A program made the position numbers and the translations under genes. Below are positions 43,424 through 52,138 of a stretch of 64,000 nt of DNA, piece by piece (position 1 is the stretch's first letter; every line of letters starts with the position of its first letter). Source of the stretch: Nocardioides sediminis (GTDB taxonomy: Bacteria > Actinomycetota > Actinomycetes > Propionibacteriales > Nocardioidaceae); the NCBI RefSeq assembly GCF_003047295.1, contig NZ_PZYZ01000001.1, positions 868,001 through 932,000 on the forward strand, written 5' to 3'. The notes beneath the pieces were generated by a model. The model did not search any database, had not been told where the DNA came from, and was given only the letters and a program-made list of their open reading frames with translations.

Positions 43424-43550
43424 GGTGTCGCGTGTCGATCGGCATCCCACCACACTGGGCGAGCAGGCCGTCATGTCCGATTCCCGCTGGATAGCGGGCC
43501 TCGCCTCCGTCAGACTCGACCCCGTGAGCACCGCACGGACCGCACGACGC

Positions 43551-45059
43551 ATGACCCTCCTCGACCCGGAGTCCTGTTACCGCGCCGTGAAGAGCAGGGA
43601 TCGTCGCTTCGACGGCGTCTTCTACACCGCGGTGCGCTCGACGGGCATCTACTGCCGCCCGAGCTGTCCCGCCCGCACGCCGGCGCTGACCGGCGTGACC
43701 TTCCACCCCACGGCGGCTGCCGCGCAGGCGGCCGGCTACCGCGCCTGCAAGCGGTGCCTGCCCGACGCGACGCCCGGCAGCCCCGACTGGGACGTCGCCG
43801 CCGACGTCGCCGGGCGCGCCATGCGCCTCATCAGCGACGGGCTGGTCGATCGCGAGGGCGTCGAGGGCCTTGCCCGGCGGGTCGGCTACACGCCGCGGCA
43901 CCTGGGCCGGCTCCTGGTGCAGGAGCTCGGTGCGGGTCCCCTCGCCCTGGCCCGGGCACGGCGTGCCCAGACCGCACGGGTGCTCGTCGAGACGACCGAC
44001 ATGCCCCTGTCCGACGTCGCCTTCGCCGCGGGCTTCTCCAGCATCCGTCAGTTCAACGAGACCGTCCGAGAGGTCTATGCCCTGAGCCCCACCGACCTGC
44101 GCGGCCGCCGTACCCGCTCGACCGCTCGTGGCACGGTCTCCCTGCGGCTCGCGGTCCGCACGCCGTTCGCGGGCCGCCGGATGCTCGACTTCCTCGCCCA
44201 CCACCTGGTGCCGGGCGTGGAGGTGGCCGGGCCGGGCTGGTACGCCCGGACCCTCGACCTGCCGCACGGGCCCGGCACGGTCCGGCTGGAGCTCGCCGAC
44301 GCGGCGTCGGTCGGCGAGACCGCGTTCGTCCCCGCGGAGTTCTCGCTGCACGACCTGCGCGACACCGCGGCCGCCGTCGAGCGCGTACGCCGCCTGCTCG
44401 ACGCCGACTGCGACCCGGTGGCGGTCGACGACCACCTCGCCGACGACGCCGTGCTCGGCCACCTCGTCCGGGCCACGCCCGGCCTGCGGGTGCCCGGCCA
44501 GGTGGACGGGGACGAGACCGCGGTGCGGACGGTGGTGGGCCAGCAGGTCAGCGTCACCGGCGCGCGGACGGTCACGGGGCGGATCGTCGTCGCCCACGGC
44601 CGCCGGGTGGAGACCGACGTGCCGGGGCTGACGCACCTGTTCCCCGACGCCGTCACCCTCGCCCGGGTCGACCCGGAGTCGCTGCCGATGCCCTGCGCCC
44701 GCGGCCGGGCGCTGGTCGGCCTCGCCGGGGCGCTCGCCGCCGGGACGGTCGCGCTGGACCGCGGACCCGACCGCGACGACGTACGCCGCGCGCTGCTCGA
44801 CCTGCCCGGCATCGGACCGTGGACCGCCGACTACGTGGCGATGCGGGCGCTCGGCCACCCCGACGTGTTCCTGCCCACCGACCTCGCCGTCCGGGGCGTG
44901 CTGCGCGGTCTCGCCGGCGACACCGGCGAGCCGGCGGACCCCGAGCGGTGGAGCCCGTGGCGCTCCTACGCCCTCATGCACCTGTGGAACACCCTCATGC
45001 CGGACACGCCGGCACCACCGCCGTCCTCGACCTCGCGTCGACCCCAGAAGGAGAGCTGA
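43551..45059 (+). CDS. alkA: Ada N-terminal regulator fused to AlkA DNA-3-methyladenine glycosylase
   Basis: 502 aa. Residues about 1-80 are the Ada zinc domain with methyl-accepting and zinc cysteines (CYRAV, GIYCRPSCPARTP, CKRCLPD). Residues about 85-180 are an AraC-type HTH (LARRVGYTPRHLGRLLVQELGAGP). Residues about 195-490 are AlkA with a helix-hairpin-helix LLDLPGIGPWTADYVAMRALGHPDVFLPTD (catalytic Asp). So one polypeptide senses methylphosphotriesters, regulates transcription and excises alkylated bases. The Ogt domain of E. coli Ada is instead the next gene. A GTG at 43524 would add nine residues. Confidence 0.93.
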   Translation: MTLLDPESCYRAVKSRDRRFDGVFYTAVRSTGIYCRPSCPARTPALTGVTFHPTAAAAQAAGYRACKRCLPDATPGSPDWDVAADVAGRAMRLISDGLVDREGVEGLARRVGYTPRHLGRLLVQELGAGPLALARARRAQTARVLVETTDMPLSDVAFAAGFSSIRQFNETVREVYALSPTDLRGRRTRSTARGTVSLRLAVRTPFAGRRMLDFLAHHLVPGVEVAGPGWYARTLDLPHGPGTVRLELADAASVGETAFVPAEFSLHDLRDTAAAVERVRRLLDADCDPVAVDDHLADDAVLGHLVRATPGLRVPGQVDGDETAVRTVVGQQVSVTGARTVTGRIVVAHGRRVETDVPGLTHLFPDAVTLARVDPESLPMPCARGRALVGLAGALAAGTVALDRGPDRDDVRRALLDLPGIGPWTADYVAMRALGHPDVFLPTDLAVRGVLRGLAGDTGEPADPERWSPWRSYALMHLWNTLMPDTPAPPPSSTSRRPQKES

Positions 45060-45062
45060 CCA

Positions 45063-45545
45063 ATGTGGACCGTGATGACGTCGCCCGTCGGCGACCTGCG
45101 CATCATCGAGCGCGACGGCGCGATCAGCGCCATCGAGTTCTCCCCCTTCCGCCAGCCGGCGGACGGCCGCCCATTGGGGGCGCGGGACGACGACCACCCG
45201 CTCCTGGCCGGGGCGGTGCGCCAGCTCGACGCCTACTTCGCCCGCGACCTCAAGGAGTTCGACCTGCCGCTCGCCCCGCAGGGCAGCGACTTCCAGCGGC
45301 GCGTGTGGGACCAGCTGCGCGCGATCGGCTACGGCGAGACCGCGTCGTACGGCCAGGTCGCCGCGCGGCTCGGGATGACCAACGCGGCGTCGCGAGCGGT
45401 CGGCCTGGCCAACGGGCGCAACCCGATCCCGGTCGTGATCCCGTGCCACCGGGTCATCGGCGCCAACGGCACGCTGACCGGGTACGCCGGTGGGATCGAG
45501 CGCAAGCAGACCCTGCTCTCGCTGGAGCAGGACGCTTTGTTCTGA
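45063..45545 (+). CDS. ogt: Methylated-DNA-[protein]-cysteine S-methyltransferase
   Basis: 160 aa. Active site PCHRVIGANGTLTGYAGG, preceded by FQRRVWDQLRAIGYGETASYGQVAARLGM (helix-turn-helix). Suicidal repair of O6-methylguanine. Begins 3 bases after ada-alkA with AGAAGGAGAG as ribosome-binding site, so it is part of the same adaptive-response unit. Confidence 0.96.
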   Translation: MWTVMTSPVGDLRIIERDGAISAIEFSPFRQPADGRPLGARDDDHPLLAGAVRQLDAYFARDLKEFDLPLAPQGSDFQRRVWDQLRAIGYGETASYGQVAARLGMTNAASRAVGLANGRNPIPVVIPCHRVIGANGTLTGYAGGIERKQTLLSLEQDALF

Positions 45546-45591
45546 CGGCGCCTCCTCTGACGCTGTCGTCCCGACCGCGTCGGTGTGGTGC

Positions 45592-46314
45592 CTACTCCGC
45601 GGCGGCGCGCCGCAGCGACTCCGAGAGCCGCTCGGCCGCGGCGAGGACCGCGGGGGCGTGCATGCGACCGGGCTGCCGGGAGAGGCGCTCGAGCGGCCCC
45701 GACACCGACACCGCGGCGATGATCTTGCCGCTGGGGGAGCGGACCGGGGCGGACACCGACGCGACGCCCTGCTCGCGCTCGCCGACGGACTGCGCCCAGC
45801 CCCGACGACGGATGCCGGACAGCGCGGTGGCGGAGAAGGCGGCGTTCTGCAGGCCACGGTGCATGCGCTCGGGGTCCTCCCACGCCAGCAGCACCTGCGC
45901 GGCCGAGCCCGCGCGCATGGTGAGCTGGGACCCGACCGGGATCGTGTCGCGCAGGCCCGACGGGCGCTCGGCCGCGGCGACGCACACGCGGTGGTCGCCC
46001 TGGCGGCGCCAGAGCTGGGCCGACTCGCCGGTGATGTCGCGCAGGCGTGCCAGCACCGGGCCGGCGGCGGCGAGCAGCCGGTCCTCGCCCGCGGCGGCGG
46101 ACAGCTCGGCCAGCCGCGGCCCGAGCACGAAGCGTCCCTGCATGTCGCGGGCCACGAGCCGGTGGTGCTCGAGGGCCACTGCGAGGCGGTGCGCCGTGGG
46201 GCGGGCGAGGCCGGTGCCGGCCACCAGCCCGGCCAGGGTCGCGGGACCCGACTCGAGGGCCGAGAGCACGAGGGCCGCCTTGTCGAGCACGCCGACACCG
46301 CTAGAGTTGTCCAT
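45592..46314 (-). CDS. ndgR: IclR-family regulator of leucine/branched-chain amino acid genes (NdgR/LtbR type)
   Basis: 240 aa. [20 protein letters not shown], then [28 protein letters not shown] (winged helix) and an IclR effector domain ([39 protein letters not shown]). The sequence closely follows NdgR of Streptomyces and LtbR of Corynebacterium, known regulators of leuCD and ilvB. It is divergent from leuCD, exactly as in those species. The 122-base gap contains a short inverted repeat at its own start codon. Confidence 0.92.
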   Translation of the reverse strand: MDNSSGVGVLDKAALVLSALESGPATLAGLVAGTGLARPTAHRLAVALEHHRLVARDMQGRFVLGPRLAELSAAAGEDRLLAAAGPVLARLRDITGESAQLWRRQGDHRVCVAAAERPSGLRDTIPVGSQLTMRAGSAAQVLLAWEDPERMHRGLQNAAFSATALSGIRRRGWAQSVGEREQGVASVSAPVRSPSGKIIAAVSVSGPLERLSRQPGRMHAPAVLAAAERLSESLRRAAAE

Positions 46315-46436
46315 ATGGCAATACTGCCGTCTCAGATCATGGGATGCAAGCGGTAGGGTCTGGGACCACCGCCACTGGACATCCCGCGTCGTCGCCCATC
46401 GCGCTGCGACGCGACCACCACGAAGGAGCGATCGTC
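46315..46436. promoter_or_regulatory. Shared ndgR-leuC control region
   Basis: ATGGCA (46315-46320) and TGCCGT (46325-46330) form an imperfect inverted repeat immediately at the ndgR start. TAGGGT (46354-46359) could be the leuC -10, with no convincing -35. GAAGGAG at 46422-46428 is the leuC ribosome-binding site. Unlike ilvB, leuB and cimA, no leader peptide or terminator is seen here. Confidence 0.5.
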
Positions 46437-47855
46437 ATGGGCAAGACCCTGGCCGAGAAGGTGTGGGACGAGCACGTCGTCCGCAGTGCCCCGGGGGAGC
46501 CCGACCTTCTCTTCATCGACCTGCACCTCATCCACGAGGTGACCTCGCCGCAGGCCTTCGACGGGCTCCGGCTCGCCGGCCGCCGCGTCCGCCGTCCCGA
46601 CCTCACCCTGGCGACCGAGGACCACAACGTCCCGACCGTCGACTGGGACAAGCCGATCGCCGACCCGGTGAGCAAGACCCAGGTCGACACGCTGCGCAAG
46701 AACGCCGCCGAGTTCGGCGTTCGCCTGCACCCCCTCGGCGACGTCGAGCAGGGCATCGTGCACGTCGTGGGCCCGCAGCTCGGCCTCACCCAGCCCGGCA
46801 TGACGATCGTGTGCGGTGACTCCCACACCTCCACGCACGGGGCGTTCGGCGCGATCGCGTTCGGCATCGGCACCTCCGAGGTCGAGCACGTGCTGGCCAC
46901 CCAGACCCTCACCCAGGCGAAGCCGCGCACCATGGCCGTCACCGTCAACGGCTCGCTGCCCGAGGGCGTGACGGCCAAGGACCTCGTGCTGACGCTCATC
47001 GCCCACACCGGCACCGGCGGCGGGCAGGGCTACATCGTGGAGTACCGCGGGCAGGCCATCGAGGAGCTCTCCATGGAGGGCCGGATGACCGTCTGCAACA
47101 TGTCGATCGAGTGGGGCGCCAAGGCCGGCATGATCGCCCCCGACCAGACGACGTTCGACTACATCCAGGGCAAGCCCGAGGCGCCGACCGGCGCCGACTG
47201 GGACGCCGCCGTCGAGCACTGGCGCAGCCTGCGCACCGACGACGACGCGGAGTTCGACGCCGAGATCGTCCTCGACGCGGCCGAGATGACCCCCTTCGTC
47301 ACCTGGGGCACCAACCCCGGCCAGGGCGTGCCGCTCGGTGCGACGGTGCCCAGCCCCGAGGACTTCGACGACGAGACCGACAAGATCGCCACCGAGAAGG
47401 CCCTGGAGTACATGGGCCTCGAGGCCGGCACGCCGATGCGCGACATCAAGGTCGACACCGTGTTCGTCGGGTCGTGCACCAACGGACGCATCGAGGACCT
47501 CCGCCTCGCCGCCGAGATCATCGAGGGCCACACCGTCGCGGAGGGGACGCGACTGCTCGTCGTGCCGGGATCGGTGCGGGTGCGGCTCCAGGCGCAGGAG
47601 GAGGGGCTGGACAAGATCTTCATCGCTGCCGGCGCCGAGTGGCGCGGCGCGGGCTGCTCGATGTGCCTGGGCATGAACCCCGACCAGCTCGCCCCGCAGG
47701 AGCGCAGCGCCTCCACCTCCAACCGCAACTTCGAGGGTCGCCAGGGCAAGGGCGGTCGCACGCACCTCGTCTCGGTGCCGGTCGCGGCGGCCACCGCCGT
47801 CCGCGGCACTCTCTCCTCGCCCGCCGACCTCGTCCCCGCCCTGCAGGAGGCCTGA
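46437..47855 (+). CDS. leuC: 3-isopropylmalate dehydratase, large subunit
   Basis: 472 aa aconitase-family [4Fe-4S] protein. The three cluster cysteines are in [11 protein letters not shown] and [49 protein letters not shown] is the family signature. It isomerises isopropylmalate, and citramalate when working with CimA. ATG at 46437 with a strong ribosome-binding site; leuD follows after 3 bases. Confidence 0.97.
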   Translation: MGKTLAEKVWDEHVVRSAPGEPDLLFIDLHLIHEVTSPQAFDGLRLAGRRVRRPDLTLATEDHNVPTVDWDKPIADPVSKTQVDTLRKNAAEFGVRLHPLGDVEQGIVHVVGPQLGLTQPGMTIVCGDSHTSTHGAFGAIAFGIGTSEVEHVLATQTLTQAKPRTMAVTVNGSLPEGVTAKDLVLTLIAHTGTGGGQGYIVEYRGQAIEELSMEGRMTVCNMSIEWGAKAGMIAPDQTTFDYIQGKPEAPTGADWDAAVEHWRSLRTDDDAEFDAEIVLDAAEMTPFVTWGTNPGQGVPLGATVPSPEDFDDETDKIATEKALEYMGLEAGTPMRDIKVDTVFVGSCTNGRIEDLRLAAEIIEGHTVAEGTRLLVVPGSVRVRLQAQEEGLDKIFIAAGAEWRGAGCSMCLGMNPDQLAPQERSASTSNRNFEGRQGKGGRTHLVSVPVAAATAVRGTLSSPADLVPALQEA

Positions 47856-47858
47856 GCC

Positions 47859-48464
47859 ATGGAGCCCTTCACCACCCACACCGGCGTCGGCGTGCCGCTG
47901 CGCCGCAGCAACGTCGACACCGACCAGATCATCCCGGCCGTCTACCTCAAGCGCGTCACCCGCACCGGGTTCGAGGACGGCCTCTTCGCCGCCTGGCGCG
48001 GTGACGAGTCGTTCGTCCTCAACAAGCCGGAGTACGCCGCGGGCACCGTGCTCGTCGCGGGCCCCGACTTCGGCACCGGCTCGTCACGCGAGCACGCCGT
48101 GTGGGCCCTGCAGAACTACGGCTTCAAGGTCGTGATCTCGCCGCGGTTCGCCGACATCTTCCGCGGCAACTCCGGCAAGGCGGGACTGCTCGCGGCGCAG
48201 GTCGACGAGAAGGTCGTGCAGCGCCTGTGGGACCACCTCGAGGAGCACCCGGGTGCCACCGTGACCGTCGACCTGGAGTCGCGCACGGTCCGCGCCGGCG
48301 AGGGTCCCGGTGCGATCGAGGACTCCTTCGACATCGACGACTACACCCGCTGGCGGCTGCTCGAGGGCCTCGACGACATCGGCATCACGCTCGGGCACGA
48401 GGCCGACATCGCGGCGTACGAGGCGACGCGTCCGAGCTGGAAGCCCGCGACGCAGCACGCCTGA
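47859..48464 (+). CDS. leuD: 3-isopropylmalate dehydratase, small subunit
   Basis: 201 aa. [63 protein letters not shown] (swivel-domain signature). Forms the heterodimer with LeuC. Followed by a hairpin (48490-48523). Confidence 0.97.
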   Translation: MEPFTTHTGVGVPLRRSNVDTDQIIPAVYLKRVTRTGFEDGLFAAWRGDESFVLNKPEYAAGTVLVAGPDFGTGSSREHAVWALQNYGFKVVISPRFADIFRGNSGKAGLLAAQVDEKVVQRLWDHLEEHPGATVTVDLESRTVRAGEGPGAIEDSFDIDDYTRWRLLEGLDDIGITLGHEADIAAYEATRPSWKPATQHA

Positions 48465-48489
48465 TCGACCTCCCTCCACCCCACTTCGA

Positions 48490-48523
48490 GCCGGAAACCC
48501 CCAAAAAACCGGGGGAAACCGGC
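48490..48523 (+). terminator. Terminator-like hairpin after leuD
   Basis: GCCGG (48490-48494) with CCGGC (48519-48523), an AAA/AAA internal loop, then CCCCC (48498-48502) with GGGGG (48511-48515). It lies 26 bases after the leuD stop and 10 bases before the hupB promoter. No T-run. Confidence 0.45.
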
Positions 48524-48532
48524 CCGAGGTGA

Positions 48533-48561
48533 TTGTGACCCATGCCACAGGTGCCTAGCGT
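48533..48561 (+). promoter_or_regulatory. hupB promoter
   Basis: TTGTGA (48533-48538), 17 bases, TAGCGT (48556-48561): good matches and ideal spacing, about 58 bases before the hupB start. Confidence 0.6.
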
Positions 48562-48618
48562 GCGAGGCAACGGGTCGAGCACGGGCTCGGCGCACTGGGT
48601 TCATTGGAAGGGAAGACA

Positions 48619-49389
48619 GTGAACAAGTCTCAGCTCATCGACGCGCTCGCCGCGCGTTACGAGGGGAACCGCAAGCAGGCCGCGCACGCGCTCGACTCCG
48701 TGCTCGACACCATCACGCGTGAGGTGGCCAAGGGCGAGAAGGTCGCCATCACCGGGTTCGGCTCGTTCGAGAAGGCGGTCCGCAACGCGCGCTGGGTGCG
48801 CAACCCGCAGACCGGCGAGCGGATGAAGTCGAAGAAGAAGGCCGTTCCGAAGTTCTCGCCCGGACAGGACCTCAAGAACATCGTCTCGGGCGCCAAGAAG
48901 CTCCCCAAGCTCACGGCCGCGACGATGCCCAAGCCGCCGTCGGTCCGGGCCGTCGCGACCGCAGCCACCGCGACCGCCGCGGCCGCCACCAAGAAGGGGA
49001 GCGCCTCGAGGTCGGCGGCCTCCAGGACGGCGTCGAAGACGGCGCCGGCGAAGAAGTCCACCGCGAAGTCCACGCCCTCGAAGTCGACGGCGTCGAAGTC
49101 GACCGCCGCCAAGAAGACGACGCCCGCGAAGAAGTCGACCACCAAGTCGACCGCCTCCAAGTCGGCGCCCGCCAAGAAGACGGCGTCGAAGTCGACCGCC
49201 TCGAAGTCGACCGCCTCCAAGTCGACGGCCTCGAAGTCGACGGCCTCGAAGTCCACCGCGGCCAAGAAGGCGCCCGCCAAGAAGGCGTCCACGACCTCGG
49301 CCGCCACGAAGGCGCCGGCCAAGAAGACCACGACCGCCTCGACGGCCAAGAAGTCCACGACCAAGAAGGCGGCCGCCAAGAAGTCCTAG
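48619..49389 (+). CDS. hupB: HU-family nucleoid protein with long basic tail
   Basis: 256 aa, GTG start (product NKSQLIDALAARYEGNRKQ...) after GGAAGGGAAG. Residues 1-90 are the HU fold with the DNA-arm motif GFGSFEKAVRNARWVRNPQTGERMKSKKKAVPKFSPGQDLKNIV. Residues about 95-256 are a disordered Lys/Ala/Ser/Thr tail similar in kind to the H1-like tail of mycobacterial HupB/Hlp and Streptomyces HupS. The tail contains SKSTA and AKK-type repeats. It compacts DNA; the tail probably adds non-specific affinity. Confidence 0.95.
   Translation: MNKSQLIDALAARYEGNRKQAAHALDSVLDTITREVAKGEKVAITGFGSFEKAVRNARWVRNPQTGERMKSKKKAVPKFSPGQDLKNIVSGAKKLPKLTAATMPKPPSVRAVATAATATAAAATKKGSASRSAASRTASKTAPAKKSTAKSTPSKSTASKSTAAKKTTPAKKSTTKSTASKSAPAKKTASKSTASKSTASKSTASKSTASKSTAAKKAPAKKASTTSAATKAPAKKTTTASTAKKSTTKKAAAKKS
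49186..49260 (+). repeat. 15-bp tandem repeats coding SKSTA in the HU tail
   Basis: Five in-frame units related to TCGAAGTCGACCGCC, each coding Ser-Lys-Ser-Thr-Ala, with third-base variation between units. Such a run can expand or contract by slippage. Confidence 0.85.
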
Positions 49390-49426
49390 CGGCAACCACG
49401 GCCGCGACCTCGTCGCTGCCGTGCCG

Positions 49427-49459
49427 GACGGCGGGTCACCCCTCGGGTGGCCCGCCGTC
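49427..49459. terminator. Hairpin between hupB and cofC
   Basis: GACGGCGGGTCACC (49427-49440) pairs with GGTGGCCCGCCGTC (49446-49459), 13 of 14 complementary, 5-base loop. It overlaps the cofC stop and begins 37 bases after hupB. Plausible shared terminator of the convergent pair. Confidence 0.6.
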
Positions 49460-50104
49460 TGCGTCCTCGCCGACGTGCCCCTCAGGCTTCCCGCCGGACA
49501 GGACCTCCTCGGTGTGCGGGCCCACCCCGAGGACGAGTGCGCCTCCGAGGTCGCCGAGGTCGTCGACGTCGAGGCGCAGTGTCGCGGCGGGGGCCACCAC
49601 CTCGCGGGCGCCGGTCTGGACGTGCCGCGTCGCGGAGCCGGGTCCGAAGTGGGGCTCGAACTCCGCAACGGGGGCGGCGTACACCGTCGTGCCGGTGCCG
49701 GCGGCGTCGCGCACGAACGTCGGGCCGGCCACCTCGTCCAGCGCGGCGGCCAGGTCGTCGGGGACGAGCGCCGGGAGGTCGGCGCACAGGGTGACCGGAG
49801 TGGTGCCCGGCCAGCGCCGGCCGGCCTCCGCCGCCGCTTGCCGCAGCGACGCGTTGAGGTCCTCGCTGACCCCGTCGGGAATGACCTCGCAGCCGTCCTC
49901 GGCGAGCTCGGCGGCGAAGCGGAAGTCGTCGGTGACGGCGAGCACCGCGACGACCCCCGGGGTACGCCGCGCGGCGTACGCCGTGTCGCGCGCGAACGCG
50001 GCGGCGAGGTCGCGCCGCCTGGTGTCAGGGAGTCCGCGCAGGCGGGACTTGCCGAGCGCCGGAGGCTTGACCGGCAGGATCACGACGAAGGACGCGGCAG
50101 ACAT
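49436..50104 (-). CDS. cofC: 2-phospho-L-lactate/phosphoenolpyruvate guanylyltransferase (CofC/FbiD)
   Basis: 222 aa nucleotidyltransferase. VVILPVKPPALGKSRL is the NTP-binding N-terminus. LAVTDDFRFAAELAEDGCEVIPD, LNASLRQAAAEAG and VTLCADLPALVPDDL follow the CofC pattern. It makes the GDP-activated lactate or enolpyruvyl precursor of coenzyme F420. In mycobacteria this gene (fbiD) is beside gpsA/plsC-type genes, as here. No other F420 genes are in the window. Confidence 0.9.
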   Translation of the reverse strand: MSAASFVVILPVKPPALGKSRLRGLPDTRRRDLAAAFARDTAYAARRTPGVVAVLAVTDDFRFAAELAEDGCEVIPDGVSEDLNASLRQAAAEAGRRWPGTTPVTLCADLPALVPDDLAAALDEVAGPTFVRDAAGTGTTVYAAPVAEFEPHFGPGSATRHVQTGAREVVAPAATLRLDVDDLGDLGGALVLGVGPHTEEVLSGGKPEGHVGEDADGGPPEG

Positions 50105-50165
50105 CGAGGAGATCCTCCCACGACCGAGTAGCCTGCGGGTCGACGTACAGGGAGGGGCTGAGCAG

Positions 50166-50924
50166 GTGCGGGTTCGCAAGTTGCACGAACAACGGGGTTG
50201 GGCGGTGACGTTCGCCGCCTCGGTGATCAAGCCGACGCTGCTCGCAGCCACGTCGCGCACGTGGATCGACGGGACCCGCATCCCCGCCGAGGGTGGCTGC
50301 ATCGTGGTCGCCAACCACATCTCCCACCTCGACCCGCTGCTCACCGCGCACTTCGTCTACGACCACGGCCGGATACCGCGCTACCTGGCCAAGTCCAGCC
50401 TGTTCCGCACACGCTTCGTCGGCACCGTGCTGAGCTCGGCGCAGCAGATCCCCGTCGAGCGGTTGAGCAAGAACGCCATCGGCGCGTACGACGCCGCGGT
50501 GCGCGCCGTCAACGACGGCGAGTGCGTCGTGGTCTACCCCGAGGGCACGCTCACCCGCGACCCGGGCCTGTGGCCGATGACCGGCAAGTCCGGCGCGGCG
50601 CGGATCGCGCTCGCCACCGGGGTCCCGGTGGTCCCTGTGGGCCACTGGGGTGCCCAGGAGGTGCTGCCGCCCTACTCCAAGCACCCGCACCTCGTCCCGC
50701 GCAAGCGCATCGTCATGAAGGCCGGACCGCCGGTGCCGCTCGACGACCTGCGCGCGAAGCCGCTGTCGCCGGCGCTGGTGCACGAGACGACCGAGCGGAT
50801 CATGGCGGCGATCACCGACATCGTCGCCGAGCTCCGCGGCGAGCAGCCGCCCGCCGAGCGCTACGACCCCAGGAAGCACGGCGACCGACAGATCGGCAAC
50901 CCCCACAAGAAGGATCGCGGATGA
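50166..50924 (+). CDS. plsC: 1-acyl-sn-glycerol-3-phosphate acyltransferase
   Basis: 252 aa, GTG start. VVANHISHLDPLLTAHF (HxxxxD motif), VYPEGTLTRDPGLWPMTGKSGAARIAL (PEGT) and VVPVGHWGAQEV mark the PlsC family. Makes phosphatidic acid or acylates related lipids. Its stop overlaps the gpsA ATG (ATGA), so the two glycerolipid genes are coupled. Confidence 0.93.
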   Translation: MRVRKLHEQRGWAVTFAASVIKPTLLAATSRTWIDGTRIPAEGGCIVVANHISHLDPLLTAHFVYDHGRIPRYLAKSSLFRTRFVGTVLSSAQQIPVERLSKNAIGAYDAAVRAVNDGECVVVYPEGTLTRDPGLWPMTGKSGAARIALATGVPVVPVGHWGAQEVLPPYSKHPHLVPRKRIVMKAGPPVPLDDLRAKPLSPALVHETTERIMAAITDIVAELRGEQPPAERYDPRKHGDRQIGNPHKKDRG

Positions 50925-51922
50925 CCAAGGTCGCAGTGTTCAGCGCAGGATCCTGGGGGACCGCGTTCTCCATCGTCCTGGGCGACGCCGGCAACGACGT
51001 GGTGCTGTGGGCACGGCGCGAAGAGGTCGCCGACGCCATCAACACCAAGCGGGAGAACACCGAGTACCTGCCGGGCATCGAGCTCCCGGCCAGCGTGCGC
51101 GCCACGACCGATGCGGCCGACGCGGCCGCGGACGCGGACGTGGTGGTGCTGACCGTCCCGTCGCAGTCGCTGCGCGCCAACCTCACCGAGTGGGCTCCGC
51201 TCATCCCGGAGAAGGCCGTGCTGGTCTCGCTGATGAAGGGCGTCGAGCTCGGGTCCCTCAAGCGGATGAGCGAGGTCATCGCCGAGGTGACCGGCGCCGG
51301 GCCGGAACGGATCGCGGTCGTCAGCGGGCCCAACCTGGCCAAGGAGATCGCCCGCCGGGAGCCTGCGGCCTCGGTCGTCGCCTGTGCGGACGAGGACGTC
51401 GCCAAGCGGCTCCAGGGCCTGTTCCACACCGCCGCCTTCCGGCCCTACACCTCCGTCGACGTGCTCGGCTGCGAGATCGGCGGCGCCTACAAGAACGTCG
51501 TCGGCCTCGCGGTGGGCATGGCGGTCGGGCTCGGCTTCGGCGACAACACCACCGCCTCCGTCATCACCCGCGGGCTCGCCGAGACCGCGCGGCTCGCGAC
51601 GGCGCAGGGTGCCAACCCGCTGACGCTGATGGGCCTCGCCGGACTGGGCGACCTCGTGGCCACCTGCTCCTCGCCGCTCTCCCGCAACCGCTCCTTCGGC
51701 GAGAAGCTCGGGCAGGGGATGACCACCGCGGAGATCTACGCGACCACCAGCCAGGTGGCCGAGGGGGCCAAGTCGTGCAAGTCGCTGCTCGCGCTGGCCC
51801 GCGTCACCGGCGTCGACGCGCCGATCGCCGAGCACGTCGACGCGGTCATCGACGGACGGATCACCGCGCTGGAGATGATGAACGCCTTCATCGCGCGCGA
51901 CACCAAGGCCGAGACGGACTGA
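50921..51922 (+). CDS. gpsA: Glycerol-3-phosphate dehydrogenase [NAD(P)+]
   Basis: 333 aa. Rossmann loop reads VFSAGSWGTAF; the first Gly of GxGxxG is Ser. VSGPNLAKEIARREPAASVVA, the catalytic Lys in CEIGGAYKNVVGLAVGM and MGLAGLGDLVATCSSPLSRNRSFG are the GpsA signatures. Supplies glycerol-3-phosphate to the plsC-linked lipid pathway. Its TGA lies inside the first unit of the repeat block at 51921-52136. Confidence 0.96.
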   Translation: MTKVAVFSAGSWGTAFSIVLGDAGNDVVLWARREEVADAINTKRENTEYLPGIELPASVRATTDAADAAADADVVVLTVPSQSLRANLTEWAPLIPEKAVLVSLMKGVELGSLKRMSEVIAEVTGAGPERIAVVSGPNLAKEIARREPAASVVACADEDVAKRLQGLFHTAAFRPYTSVDVLGCEIGGAYKNVVGLAVGMAVGLGFGDNTTASVITRGLAETARLATAQGANPLTLMGLAGLGDLVATCSSPLSRNRSFGEKLGQGMTTAEIYATTSQVAEGAKSCKSLLALARVTGVDAPIAEHVDAVIDGRITALEMMNAFIARDTKAETD

Positions 51923-52136
51923 CCGGGCACTTCCGTGCCGCTGGAACGGACCGACCGGGCGCTTTCGTGCCGCTGGAGTACGCCGACCGGGCACTTCCGT
52001 GCCGCCGGGACGCGCCGACCGGGCACTTCCGTGCGCTTTGCCCTGTGGCGTGCGGTTCAGGAGTGCCCGGTCACGCCGATCCAGCGCGACGAACGTGCCC
52101 GGTCACCCCGTTTCAGCGCGACGGAAGTGCCCGGTC
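51921..52136. repeat. 32-bp-period stem-loop repeats in two opposed arrays
   Basis: GACCGGGC occurs at 51921, 51953, 51985 and 52017, exactly 32 bases apart. Its complement GCCCGGTC occurs at 52065, 52097 and 52129, again exactly 32 apart. Each forward unit contains GGCAC-TTCC-GTGCC or a near variant, a small hairpin, followed by a CGCTGGAACG-like spacer. The reverse units read GACCGGGCACTTCCGT on the other strand. The block links the stop of gpsA to the stop of convergent metB and could fold as a long imperfect palindrome or as a row of hairpins. Confidence 0.85.
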
Positions 52137-52138
52137 GG

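Noticed and set aside
43353..46298. A 981-residue minus-strand frame opposite ada-alkA, ogt and into ndgR
   Set aside because: Composition is that of a frame-shifted GC-rich strand; real genes cover both strands here.
46344..46436. In-frame upward extension of leuC starting MQAVGSG
   Set aside because: GAAGGAG sits directly ahead of the ATG at 46437, and the family N-terminus is [13 protein letters not shown].
51921..52136. CRISPR array
   Set aside because: The 32-base period looks superficially like repeats and spacers, but the arrays are in opposite orientations, the spacers resemble each other, units are contiguous variants of one sequence, and there are no cas genes.
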